A stretch of 64,000 bases of DNA from Clusia tigrina (GCA_920105625.2 OV050030.1:317072789-317136788), one strand, 5' to 3'. Positions 11,979-22,600 are shown, counted from the first letter of the stretch. Numbers and translations are program-made. The notes: generated by a model not told the origin, from the letters alone.

Positions 11979-12980
11979 CTTATTAACTCACTTTTGCAGT
12001 TTACATAGTGCATAAGCCTCGTTTCACAACAGACGGCAACGGCGCAGGTTTGGATATCACGGAGATTGTAAATGTAATAAAAATCCGCAACAAAGTCCCA
12101 AGACCAAAATAATATTGAAAATGGCGATGTCACAGTCCGACCCTCTTCAACAATGACATGGCAAATATTTTAAAATACGACAAACTGGTAAATATCATCA
12201 CTCATATTACATAACTCGTCACCTACATATGAGACCGAGCTGAAAGTGAACTCGATATAAGTGCGGATCGTGTGCGGTAAACTATACATATTACTGTAGA
12301 ACTCGCCACCAGATTTATCCTGAAACTATACAATAAGATACGAAAAACTTTCAAGATATAGCAAAGGGCGTTGCGTAAAGTTTGTAATAATAATAATATC
12401 CGCAAAGTACTGTAGAGTCTCCACAATACCAAGAGCAATTTACAAGCAATAAAAACAAAAACAGCGTCTATGAATGAACCCGCAATATGTTTACACAAAA
12501 ATAAACAGACTTAAAAAATAAATTAGCATAATAATATAAAAGTGATTTCAAAGCCGATAAATATTTTTTGCTTTTTATTCATTTATACATAAATAAAAAA
12601 AATATATATATATTAACTCTACGAACTGGTAAAATACAAGGAAATTGCCAAAATGTATGCCAGTTAACTGAGTTACCTTTCAAGAAATCAATTTTGATCT
12701 TTTAATAAATGTATAGCAAAAGTAATTTATAAACGGTGTCGTTGCGGCTGAGGAAGAGTATTAGATATGACTTCCCCATTCCTAAAATATGACAATCAAT
12801 TTTTGATAAAACTAATGTAAAATGTAAATAGTTTTATAATTTGCTTAAATATAATAATAGATTTATACTTATGTATATTAATAAATAAATATAATGGCTG
12901 TGTGAATCAATGTTCCGTGTTAGCGGTACCGTAAACCTGTAAGAATCATGTTTGTATCAGTTAAGTAAGTATAGGGTGTT
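11979..12980. other. unassigned AT-rich interval
   Basis: No recognisable coding region or repeat boundary. Two minus-strand ORFs of 61 and 91 codons (11948-12133, 12223-12498) have no family motif that I can see. Confidence 0.5.
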
Positions 12981-12984
12981 CTTT

Positions 12985-13850
12985 ATATATAAATTATTAA
13001 GTTAAATCATGAGGCGTTAAGATGTTCCAAGGAAAACTGAGAGGAATCGCTGTCTCGACGGAGGAGATATGATATCCCAAGCAGAATTTGAGAGGAGGGT
13101 TATTAAAAGTATTTGGGAATTGCAAAGTATATTGTCCACTCTTGGTATAGTGTGCCGGGTGATGAACCGTAACTGCAACGACCTAGTTTCGCTTCCAATA
13201 GGTAAGGTATTAATCTTCCAGTCAGGAGAACGCAACACAGGAAGCCCAAAAATATGTAGAGAAAATCAACAAAAGCTTACGGAATTCTCTAAAAATCAAG
13301 ATATGGATTCAATGTTTTGGGAAATCATTTTATTCGCAGAGGGGAGTAAATTAGTAATTTTTAACGTGAAAAAGCAAATATTAATCGAACTAAAAATGAT
13401 GCTGTGCCTAGTGTGTGGTTGAAACAATTAAGCACGTTGGGCGCTCGGTTATGGTCTACGACTTTATGGCAGCATCAGGTTTAATATAGTTTTCATTGAA
13501 TACACAATGAATAAAATGTAATACATCTTGAACGATAAATCTGGCCCAGGTGAAATTTTATAATTGATATTATAGGGAAATTAGATATTTCAGGAAGACG
13601 ACAGGGTCTATAAATACGCCCAAATTAGTGAAGGAATGTTTGTTGTGCCGAACACCAAATACTTTGGCCACCAGTCGCAGTCCGCAGATTTTAACCCAAT
13701 CGAGCAATTGTGCGTACATTTTGGCAGAATCAGTGGTACCTTGAAAGAGTCATTTCGAGCAAAGAAGGCGTTTAGTGAGCAATAAAGGAATAATTATACT
13801 ACATCTCTCCTGACATAACATCAAAATTGTTAGCCTCTATACCTCAAGGT
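12985..13850 (+). pseudogene. fossil Tc1-like transposase
   Basis: Read across several frames, the plus strand retains a Tc1 transposase skeleton. It starts with a helix-turn-helix-like ISTLGIVCRVMNRN segment. An FWEIILFAEGSK block follows, aligning with the FWE..LFSDESKF region that holds the first catalytic aspartate (here eroded to AEGS). Then come a VYDFMAASG segment and a KLVKECLLCRTPN block after the second catalytic site. The end reads like the PQSPDLNPIE.LW region. Many stops and frame changes are present, and no terminal repeats were identified. Confidence 0.6.
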
Positions 13851-13869
13851 AGTTACATTTTTAAAAAAC

Positions 13870-15071
13870 TAAATATTGAATACCAATATTAATTTACTTT
13901 TGGCATTTAACTTTTGTTTTCTGTATTACTTGTTTACTTTTCTGACGCGTAAAAATATATATACATACATACATATTAATTTGGATTTCAATCAAATTAA
14001 TTAATTCAATTCAATTTCAATCAAATTAATTAAATCAATCAGTATTTATGATTTCTGCAGTTTTTGCTTCATAATACTTTTAATATGCATATAACAAGGC
14101 TTGTTTTGGACTTTCTAATGGGTGCACATCCAAATTGTTAATACAAAACATTATAATAAAACTACTTACTTGGAAACAAATATACACATGTGTCTACTCG
14201 TATTTTATTAAAGACTTACTTGATTTTACCAACTTGACATTCATTGAAACCATATCTAAATTCTGAAACCAACCATTCGAGTTCCTTATTGAAACTGCCT
14301 TCATACGAAAATTTAATATTTCACAACGAAATACATTTAAATACTTAAAAAACTGAAAGCTAAATTGAAAGCAGAGAATATGAGAAATGAAACTTACTTA
14401 TCCATTCACAGAATACACTTGTATTGCTGGCAATTTTTTCGCCACTGGATGTAAACAAACCAATTTTTCATTCCCCACTGGATGTAAACATTTGGGTGAG
14501 TTTCGGAAAAAACACTATTTGGGGTTGTCGTTCGTTAATATTTTAATACTATTCTCATTCCAAAAAGTACCAAATTCAATTTAGTGAATACTATTTCTGA
14601 TTAATACTTTTAAACATTACTAATATTAAGTGCACTACTCTATATGCTAAAATAAATTTATTAAAACTATTATTTAATTCTTATATTAATTTATAATTTT
14701 TTTGGCTTGTTTATTGTTTTTAAGGAACTTAATGCCAACAAAAGTACAAAAAATTAAAGAAAATATTTATCTATTATCATTAAACTATGTTGTTAAACTT
14801 ACTTTAAATGTTTAGTAATAAATATAAGAGAAAAAAGCAACACAATTCTGTACGTATATTTAATTAAATAAATGTTATATACTTTGATTTTGTTTTGAAA
14901 CAACTATTTTTGAGAGCATTTTAATTTCAATTCATAGCTAAAAATCTAATGAATACACAATATATTCTAGGCAAATTACAATGTATTAATCAAATTATGA
15001 AATACCGAAGCAGAAAGCAGCATATAAATATAAGAAATCTGTGGAATTTTGTAAATGAAAATATATATATA
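13870..15071. other. AT-rich interval, nothing assigned
   Basis: Contains a short near-duplication of a CAATTAATTAA-like motif at about 13985-14040 and a duplicated CACTGGATGTAAACA at 14442 and 14475. No gene supported. Confidence 0.5.
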
Positions 15072-16007
15072 CAGGGTGGCCCAAATGAGACCTAGTGATG
15101 TTAAACACTTGTAACTCTTGTAATAATGGGTTTTTTTAAATGATTTATTTTAATATGTTAAATACATTTTATGGAAATTTAACGTGACTATGTGTGAAAT
15201 ATGGCATCAGACAAATGACCACCATTTTGCTCGATACAGGCATTGGCTCATTTTAGCGCATTTTGCATTACACGGCGTAATGTTTCTGGTTGCAGGCGCC
15301 GTATTTCGTCTCGAATATTCTGCTTGAGCTGTCCAAGTGTCTGTGGTTTGTTAACATACACTTTGTCTTTTAAATATACCCATAAAAAAAAAATCGGGCG
15401 CAGTTAAATCTGGTGAACGAGGAGGCCAAGGGAAATCTGAATTTCTTGAAATTATGCGTTCACCAAAAATTTCACGCAGCATGTCAACAGTTTGCCTAGC
15501 AGTATACGCAGTGGCTCCATCTTGTTGAAACCACAAATTAGGATGTTGCTCCACCATTGGCCGCAAAAAGTTGTCGATCATTGTTCTGTAAGAAGCCCCG
15601 GAGACCGTTTCTGGCGTTTCATCCTCATTCTCAAAGAAATATGGGCCGATGATTTTTGTGGCCATAACACCGCACCAAACAGTGCATCTGATTGGGTGTG
15701 ACTGATGCTGATGTATTGCCCTTGGATTTTCGGAGCCCCACAACCTACAGTTTTGTTTATTCACATAACCACTTAAATGGAAATGCGCTTCATCCGTCAT
15801 CAAAAGAAAATTCGCTGCGTCAGAACAATTGACCGTTGAGAAGAATAATAAAATTCGATAATTTTAATGCGTTGTTGTGGACTGTACGTATTCATTTTAA
15901 ATTTCCAAGAGTTCAGTTATAATCTGCAAAAAGAAAAAATAAATTATGTTAAAAAATAAAAAAGTTATTTGTGTTTCACATCAGCTGGTCTTATTTGGGC
16001 CGCCCTG
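15072..16007 (-). mobile_element. DD41D-type mariner-like element, internally deleted
   Basis: Termini are inverted repeats of about 29 bp starting CAGGG(T/C)GGCCCAAAT(G/A)AGACC, flanked by TA on both sides, as in the IS630-Tc1-mariner superfamily. The element is 936 bp, shorter than the roughly 1.3 kb needed for a full transposase. The encoded protein lacks its N-terminal DNA-binding part. Confidence 0.9.
15248..15833 (-). pseudogene. DD41D transposase, N-terminus deleted, one frameshift
   Basis: The core frame (15803-15351) begins with the first catalytic block MMTDEAHF. It continues with a second catalytic aspartate in FQQDGATAYT and a third in the SPDLTAPDFFF region. I count 41 residues between the second aspartate and the aspartate of APDFFF, which is the DD41D spacing known from rosa-type elements. 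A run of ten A at about 15384-15393 (T on the coding strand) throws the frame off. Past it, another frame continues with the KDKVYVNKPQT block and the usual C-terminal helices to a stop at 15248. The helix-turn-helix part expected upstream is missing. Confidence 0.85.
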
Positions 16008-16013
16008 TATATA

Positions 16014-17194
16014 CGAGGTGTGATAAAAAAATAACCGTTATTTTCATCTTTTCATGAGTTACGTATGTTCGATGTTCGCATTTTTTTTTCTGTTATGTTG
16101 GTACACATGTCTGTTATATATGTTGGCAATACCAACCATTTTGGATTGTCAGTTTGTTTTTGACAGATAAAAAGGTTAGTCGTGTTTTGGTGTGCTCTTC
16201 GATTTTGTACTATTCGAAAAAATGGATCAAAGAAACTGTATTCAGTTTTGTGTAAAAAATGAAATTAAATGCGCAAGGACATTTGAAATGTTGACTGTGG
16301 CCTTTGGCGAATCTACTATGAGCAGAACACAAGTTCAATTGTGGTATAACCGGTTTAAGGAAGGCCGAGAAGATGTCAATGACGATGCTCGTCCTGGTCG
16401 CCCGAGCACGTCAACAACCGATGAAAACATTGACGCAGTGCAGAAAATGATTTTGGATAATCGTCGAATCACTATCAGAGAGGTTGCTGATGATGTCAAC
16501 GACGATCCAGATTTCCTCAAAAAGATCATAACTGGTGACGAATCGTGGGTGTATGGCTATGACATTGAAACCAAAGCCCAATCATCCCAATGGAAACGTC
16601 CAGATGAGCCAAGACCGAAAAAAGCACGTCAAGTTCGGTCGAACGTAAAGGTTTTGCTGACAGTTTTCTTTGATTGCAATGGCGTGGTGCATCATGAATT
16701 CTTGCTACAAGGTCGTACGGTCAACAAGGAATACTACCTTGAAGTTATGCGCCGTTTGCCAGAAGCAATTCGTCAGAAACGCCCAGAATTGTGGAAAAAC
16801 CATTCATGGATTTTGCACCATGATAACGCACCAGCTCACACATCGATTCTTGTGCGTAATTTTTTGGCCAAAAACAAAACCGTTATCATGCCTCAACCAC
16901 CGTATTCACCGGACTTGGCCCCCGTAGACTTTTTCCTCTTTCCAAAACTGAAGACACCGATGAAAGGAAAGCGTTTTGCTACGATTGAGGAGATAAAAGA
17001 AAAATCGAAACAGGAGCTGTTGGCGATACCAAAAAAAGCGTTTCAGAAGTGTTTCGAGGATTGGAAAAAACGCTGTCATAAGTGTATTATATCTGAGGGG
17101 AATTACTTTGAAGGGGACAAGATAGTTGTTGATGAATAAATAAATACTTTATTTTTTGATCACACAATAACGGTTATTTTTTGATCACACCTCG
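16014..17194 (+). mobile_element. mariner element with complete terminal inverted repeats
   Basis: The left terminus reads CGAGGTGTGATAAAAAAATA. The right terminus matches it in inverse orientation with about one mismatch, giving repeats near 28 bp with TA on each side. It starts only 6 bp after the end of the DD41D element, inside a short TATATA stretch. One open transposase frame fills it. A related but divergent mariner 3' end lies at 43634. Confidence 0.93.
16222..17139 (+). CDS. mariner transposase (DD34D), in-frame internal deletion
   Basis: The chosen start is ATG at 16222; the longer open frame uses a non-ATG codon. The protein is 305 residues, against about 345 in the family. The N-terminal helix-turn-helix (ARTFEMLTVAFGESTMSRTQVQLWY) and the GRPSTS linker are present. 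The second DNA-binding motif begins (RITIREVADDV) but jumps straight to NDDPDFLKK, so roughly 45 residues are missing without breaking the frame. The catalytic core is whole: D in ITGDESWVYGYD, D in HHDNAPAHT, and D in SPDLAPVDFF, with 34 residues between the last two. Full activity is unlikely because the clamp-loop/second-motif region is missing, but a stable protein could be made. Confidence 0.88.
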   Translation: MDQRNCIQFCVKNEIKCARTFEMLTVAFGESTMSRTQVQLWYNRFKEGREDVNDDARPGRPSTSTTDENIDAVQKMILDNRRITIREVADDVNDDPDFLKKIITGDESWVYGYDIETKAQSSQWKRPDEPRPKKARQVRSNVKVLLTVFFDCNGVVHHEFLLQGRTVNKEYYLEVMRRLPEAIRQKRPELWKNHSWILHHDNAPAHTSILVRNFLAKNKTVIMPQPPYSPDLAPVDFFLFPKLKTPMKGKRFATIEEIKEKSKQELLAIPKKAFQKCFEDWKKRCHKCIISEGNYFEGDKIVVDE

Positions 17195-17492
17195 TATATA
17201 TATATATAATGCTTCTGCGAAAGCTTGCCTACATTTAACAATGAAATCAGTATTATTTTAAATACTAATTTGCATCTAAATAGATTTGATAGTTTATATA
17301 ATTACGCTGTTTTGTTTATTATTATTGAGAATTCATTTCACAAACAACCAATTAGCTAAATTACAAATAACAAAAAACAAATACCATGTATCGTACAAAA
17401 TCTTATCTACATGGAATTACTCAACACGTTGTCAAAATGCATACAATTAAATGAATCGCTCAGTGCCGTGTATGAAAGCAATACTATAATAT
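17195..17492. other. AT-rich spacer
   Basis: Begins with a (TA)n stretch. No coding content. The last four bases (ATAT) are the target duplication of the next Gypsy. Confidence 0.6.
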
Positions 17493-18079
17493 TGAAACGT
17501 GATAGCCCAGTGAAAAGGGATTGCATACTTTTAGGATCCCATCTGGAGAATGAGTGCCCCCTGTGAGTCAAGATGCAAACTATTCGAATAAAAGTTTATT
17601 CAAGAACCATCTGCCGGTAATATCAAAAAGAATATTCTCGACTTCTGTCGAAGAGGATAGAAGCTTCTAGAAACTACGAGAATAGCGTAGAAGTTTCTAC
17701 ACCAACCATTGGAAAACTATAAAAGCGACAAGACTGTTCAAACTGGAGTACAGTAGATCAGAGATCGTAAAAGTGTGTACAGCAGGCATTTTAATCGAAG
17801 CAGCAGTATTTGTGATTTACAAAGTGATGAAATTACTTATTAAATAAAGTGACTAATGGTTTGTGAAATAAAGTGCAAATAATAACTAAGTAAACTTTAA
17901 GCCTAATATTAAATGTGTGAATAGCAATAATTAAATAAAGCTAATTATTTAAATTTAACCGGCGATTGTTTGATTACTACACAATCTAGTGGTACGAGTC
18001 CGAGTACAGAGAGTTAGAGGAATTGTCAGGAGGGCAATTTTGTAACAGAGTAAATTGTCAAGAGGGCAATTTCGTAACA
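17493..18079 (+). repeat. 5' LTR, Gypsy 17493-23749
   Basis: Holds the promoter region (see the regulatory entry) in U3, several AATAAA signals around 17842-17940 in the R/U5 part, and a short internal repeat of an AATTGTCA(G/A)GAGGGCAATTT(T/C)GTAACA unit near the 3' end (about 18022 and 18054). Confidence 0.96.
17630..17725 (+). promoter_or_regulatory. LTR promoter: heat-shock-element array upstream of a TATA box
   Basis: Three clusters match the 5-bp-phased nGAAn/nTTCn grammar of heat shock factor sites. They are GAAtaTTCtcGA at 17630-17641, the perfect trimer GAAgcTTCtaGAA at 17660-17672, and GAAgtTTC at 17690-17697. A TATAAAAG box follows at 17718-17725, about 20 bp downstream of the last site. 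Transcription would then begin near 17750, upstream of a CTGTTCAAACTGG stretch. The same arrangement is repeated in the 3' LTR at 23300-23395. Spacing and order resemble insect Hsp promoters. Function is inferred from sequence only. Confidence 0.65.
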
Positions 18080-18098
18080 ATTGGTGTCAGAAGTGGGA
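18080..18098 (+). promoter_or_regulatory. primer-binding site
   Basis: ATTGGTGTCAGAAGTGGGA begins directly after the LTR terminus, where the tRNA 3' end would pair (TGG core). The isotype of the primer tRNA was not determined. Confidence 0.75.
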
Positions 18099-18118
18099 TT
18101 GTGTATCTGTGATAAACA

Positions 18119-19540
18119 ATGGTTAAATTTGAAAAACTGAGATTGGAGCAGCTCAAGAAGGAGCTTGAGCGTTTAAATTTGCAAACACAAGGGCTTAAAG
18201 CGGAGCTGCAGGTGCGATTAAGAAGCGCTTTAGAGGAGCAGGGTATAGATGTCGATGAGCATGAATTCCAATGTGAAGAGGCAACGACATCTCGACACGA
18301 AGAAACACCGCAAGAAACTAACACGGGTAACTTTGACATGAGCGCACTTATCGGGATAATGCAATCCTTTAAACAGGATATGCAGCAGTTACATCAAAGA
18401 TCTCAAGCAGCCGAAGAGAGAATGCAGCAGAGAGATGAGAAGATGCAGCAGCAGTTACAACAAAATTCTCAAGCAGCCGATGAGAAGATGCAGTTGCGAG
18501 ATGAGAGGATGCAGCAGCAATTACAACAAAATGCTCAAGCTGTAAAGGAACAGTTACAACAAAATGCTCAAGCTGTCAAGGAGGAAGTCAAAGAGCAATT
18601 ACAGCAGAGTGAAATACGACTCGCTCTATTAGCGGAACAAAACTCACAGCAGATGAAAGAAATGTCCGAAATGGTAGACAGGAAGGTTTGTGACATTCAG
18701 ACACGGCAGGAATCGTTCGAAAAATGTGTAGAACAAAAATTCATTGCGAACGAGCAAAAGCAAAACGAATTTAAGCAACAAATAGAGCAAAGAATTCACC
18801 TACTACAGGAAGGTGCATTGCCTGTGCCAGCTTTATCCTCAATAAAACTGAAGCCTCCTACCTATGATGGAACCACGACATTTAGCGTCTTCAGAATGCA
18901 GTTTGAGACTACCGCTAGCACAAATGGTTGGAGTGCTCGCGAAAAAGTGGCTGCATTAACAGTTTCATTGAAAGGTGCTGCCGCTGATGTGCTTCAAACT
19001 ATCTCAGAAAGTGAGCGAGACTGCTATGAAAGCTTGATGAATGCCGTTCAGCGCAAGTATGGTAGTGAACACCGGAAGCAGATGTACCAAGTAGAGCTAC
19101 GAACACGGGTACAAAAGAGTGGTGAGTCTCTTCAACAGTTTGCGGCGGAAGTGGAGCGGTTGGCTCATCTTGCCTACCCAGGAGAGATCATTGAGAGGTG
19201 TATGATGGACACCTTCGTATATGGCATTCGCGATGCGGAGATAAAGCGTTCTGCAATAACTAATCCGAAAGCTACATATATGGAGACAGTAGCTAGCGCT
19301 TTAACTTCAGAGACAGCAGCCTTGGTGTGCCAGCCAGTATACAGAGCCCGTCAGGTACAAGTCGAAAGCGGCCAAAGTTTCACGGGCAAATGCTTCACCT
19401 GCGGAGAGGTCGGACACATGGCCCGTAATGGCCAATCGAGACGGAAACGTTCTAGATCACGCTCACCGGTAAGACCTCCAAAGCAAGTCAGATTCCAAAG
19501 TAGGGAATCAGAAAATGTTGAAAAGTCGTCGACAAACTAG
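18119..19540 (+). CDS. Gag polyprotein with SAP-like N-terminus, coiled coil and a defective zinc knuckle
   Basis: The first ATG after the primer site opens 473 codons. Residues about 3-45 (LRLEQLKKELERLNLQTQG, then a LKAELQVRLRSAL helix) have the helix-turn-helix spacing of a SAP DNA-binding motif. Residues about 85-220 are a glutamine-rich coiled coil built from repeats of an LQQN(A/S)QA unit, also visible as DNA tandem repetition at about 18400-18610. Residues about 240-400 correspond to the capsid-type core. Near residue 425 lies a CCHC knuckle, CX2CX4H, whose fourth ligand is glycine (Gly438, GGC where TGC is expected). An arginine/serine-rich tail follows. Gag assembles particles and binds RNA. 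The lost knuckle cysteine may weaken packaging, although the basic tail could compensate. Confidence 0.93.
   Translation: MVKFEKLRLEQLKKELERLNLQTQGLKAELQVRLRSALEEQGIDVDEHEFQCEEATTSRHEETPQETNTGNFDMSALIGIMQSFKQDMQQLHQRSQAAEERMQQRDEKMQQQLQQNSQAADEKMQLRDERMQQQLQQNAQAVKEQLQQNAQAVKEEVKEQLQQSEIRLALLAEQNSQQMKEMSEMVDRKVCDIQTRQESFEKCVEQKFIANEQKQNEFKQQIEQRIHLLQEGALPVPALSSIKLKPPTYDGTTTFSVFRMQFETTASTNGWSAREKVAALTVSLKGAAADVLQTISESERDCYESLMNAVQRKYGSEHRKQMYQVELRTRVQKSGESLQQFAAEVERLAHLAYPGEIIERCMMDTFVYGIRDAEIKRSAITNPKATYMETVASALTSETAALVCQPVYRARQVQVESGQSFTGKCFTCGEVGHMARNGQSRRKRSRSRSPVRPPKQVRFQSRESENVEKSSTN
19522..19540 (+). promoter_or_regulatory. gag/pol frame overlap, candidate -1 frameshift region
   Basis: The pol frame is free of stops from 19522, while gag ends at 19538-19540, so the frames overlap by 19 nt with pol at -1 relative to gag. 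No textbook X XXY YYZ heptamer is present. The closest is GACAAAC at 19531-19537, right before the gag stop. Internal initiation at the ATG at 19609 is the alternative. Confidence 0.4.
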
Positions 19541-19608
19541 ATGGAGTCAGTCTCGAGGGGCTTGATCTGACTCCCACAACATGTAGCCCCAGAATCTTCG
19601 TTTCTCAG

Positions 19609-22600
19609 ATGGCACGGAAAATCAACAGCCTAACTGTCGACAGCGTGGTAAATGGAAGAAAAATCGTGGTAACATTGGATACGGGTGCATCACATTCCAT
19701 AATTAGAAGGGATCTCGTTCGGGGAATTGAACCGCTTCAGGGAATAAGATTGCGTACGGCAACTGGAGATGATGCACCGGTACTGGGAAAAGTTACACGG
19801 AAAATAACTATCGGCACCACAACAGTGACGCACGAGTTTGTAGTTGCGGATATTGTGGACGAAGTAATCTTAGGTGTGGATTTTATGATTCGGAATGGAT
19901 TCACCCTAGATTTGAAATGCCGAACGTTGAAGTATGCGAACACCGAAATACCGTTATCCGTTGGTGAGGATAAGTATGGAGGTATCCGACAAGCCATTGT
20001 ATCGCGGCGGACAAAAATCCCAGCAAAGTCAGAGGCAGTCATATGGGCCAAAATGGACGGAGATGTGGAGAAGAACAAGTTGTGGGTTGTGGAGACTGAT
20101 GAAAAATTCGCACTGGATGACATCATAATTGGAAAAACCCTCGTAGAAGAACAGCAGAACAGAATAGTGCCAGTAAGAGTGGTCAATCTTGCAAATTCCG
20201 CTAAAACCATAGAGAAAGGACAGATAATTGGAAATTGCCGGGCAATTTCGGCAATTGTAAACTGTGAAAGCCAGCCGCGAGACACAAAAATGAAGATACC
20301 AGCTGATAAAAAGGTACTCGACGATCTTACGAAAGAATGGAGCAAAGACTTATCCACAGAGCAGAGGAGGACTGCCAGCCAACTTTTGGCAAGACATTGG
20401 TCAGTATTTGCTGAAAAGGGTAAAAACGAAGGCAGAACAAAGATGGTGAAACACACAATCAACACTGGTGATGCCAAACCCATTCGTCAAGCGTCAAGAA
20501 GAGTACCTCTGGCAAAGAGAGAAGAGGTGAATGTATTGCTGAAGGAAATGCATCAGAACAACGTCATAGAGCCATCAGCGAGCCCCTGGAGTTCTCCAGT
20601 GGTATTAGTCAAGAAGAAGGATGGCTCCACACGTTTCTGTGTAGATTATCGTAAACTAAATGAGGTAACGAAGAAAGATAGTTATCCATTACCTCGAATC
20701 GACGATACGTTGGACACACTTTCTGGTTCAAATTGGTTCTCAACGCTGGATTTACAAAGCGGATATTGGCAAGTGGCAGTAGACGAACAAGACAAGGAAA
20801 AGACAGCATTCAGTGCCGGCGATGGACTATGGCAATTTTTGGTGATGCCATTCGGACTGTGTAATGCTCCAGCTACATTTGAACGCTTAATGGAACATGT
20901 GCTAAAGGGTCTCCACTGGAAAACGTGTCTGGTGTACTTAGATGACATCATCGTTATGGGAAAGGACTTCGAGGACCACTTGAAGAATTTGGAAGAAGTA
21001 TTGATGCGATTAGGAGCTTCAGGGTTGAAGCTGAGCGCAAAGAAATGCTCGTTCTTCAAGAAAGAAGTCAAGTACCTTGGACATAAAGTCACACCTGAAG
21101 GAGTACACACAGATCCAGATAAGATAGACTCAGTAAGGGAGTGGCCAAGACCAACTAGTTTGCATGAGCTACGCAGCTTCTTGGGTCTTTGCACCTATTA
21201 CAGACGCTTTGTTCTAGGCTTTGCGGACGTGGCTGGTAGTCTGCATGCATTAACGAGGAAAAATTGTCCTTTTGAGTGGAAAAGCGAACAGGAGAAGGCA
21301 TTCAACAGATTGAAAGAGCTATTGTGTACAGCTCCGATCCTTGCGTATCCAATACCTGGCGAAAAATTTATTTTGGATACAGATGCAAGTGGATTCGGGA
21401 TTGGAGGTGTCCTGTCGCAAGTTATTGACGGACATGAAAGATTAATAGCCTACTTCAGTAAGATCTTATCAAAGCCAGAGCGAAATTACTGTGTAACACG
21501 GAGAGAACTTTTGGCGGTTATGCAGTGCGTGAAGCACTTTAACAAGTACCTGTATGGACAAAAGTTCTTGTTGAGAACGGATCACGCTGCTCTGCGCTGG
21601 CTATTACAGTTCAAAAATCCCGAAGGTCAGGTTGCGAGATGGATTGAGAGACTCCAAAGCTACGATTTCACAATAGAACATCGCAGAGGCGGAAACCACG
21701 GGAATGCTGATGCACTATCACGACGTCCTTGCAGTATGGAATGTAAGCACTGTTCTAAAGCTGAAGGGAAAGAAGGAGTAGTCGATTTGCGCTTAATGGC
21801 TATTTTACCAGACGATGAATGGACAGCGGAAAAGATAAAAGAAGAACAACGAAATGACCCAGATTTGGCAAAAATCGTATCAAGTAAGAGCGAAGGAAAA
21901 CGGCCTGATTGGAACGAAATCTCGACTGAAAGCCCCATAACTAAAGCATATTGGGCTCAATGGAATAGCTTAAAGCTGCAAGATGGATGCCTATTCCGCC
22001 TGTGGGAGAGCGAAGATGGAAAAACCACGAAGAACTTGATTGTGGTACCCAAGGCAAGAATAAGCGAAATTCTCAAGGAATACCATAGTGGGCCAAGCGG
22101 AGGACATTTGGGAATAACAAAAACAGTCGAGAAAATTAAAACACGATTTTATTGGGTTGGTTGCCAGCAATCGGTGGTTGACTGGATTAGTGCTTGTGAA
22201 AAGTGTACAGCTGCCAAGGGACCGAGCCGTCGCAGCCAGGGGAAGATGCATTTATACAACGTGGGAGCGCCATTTGAGCGTATTGCAATGGACATAGCAG
22301 GTCCGTTTCCAATTAGTGATTCCGGCAACAAATATGTTCTCGTCGTAATCGACTATTTTAGTAAATGGCCAGAAGTGTACCCCATTCCCGATCAAGAAGC
22401 TAAGACCGTTGCAGATGCATTTATCAATAATTGGGTCTGCAGATTCGGAGCTCCCCTCGAGTTGCACTCGGATCAAGGCAGAAATTTCGAGTCAACAATA
22501 TTCAGGGAAATGAGTGAATTGATGGGCATACGCAAAACTCGTACAACCCCTTTGCACCCACAATCCGATGGAATGGTTGAAAGATTTAATCGTACGCTTG

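Noticed and set aside
19737..20483. 248-codon minus-strand ORF
   Set aside because: It lies wholly antisense to the intact Gypsy pol and has no family motif; it is a shadow frame.
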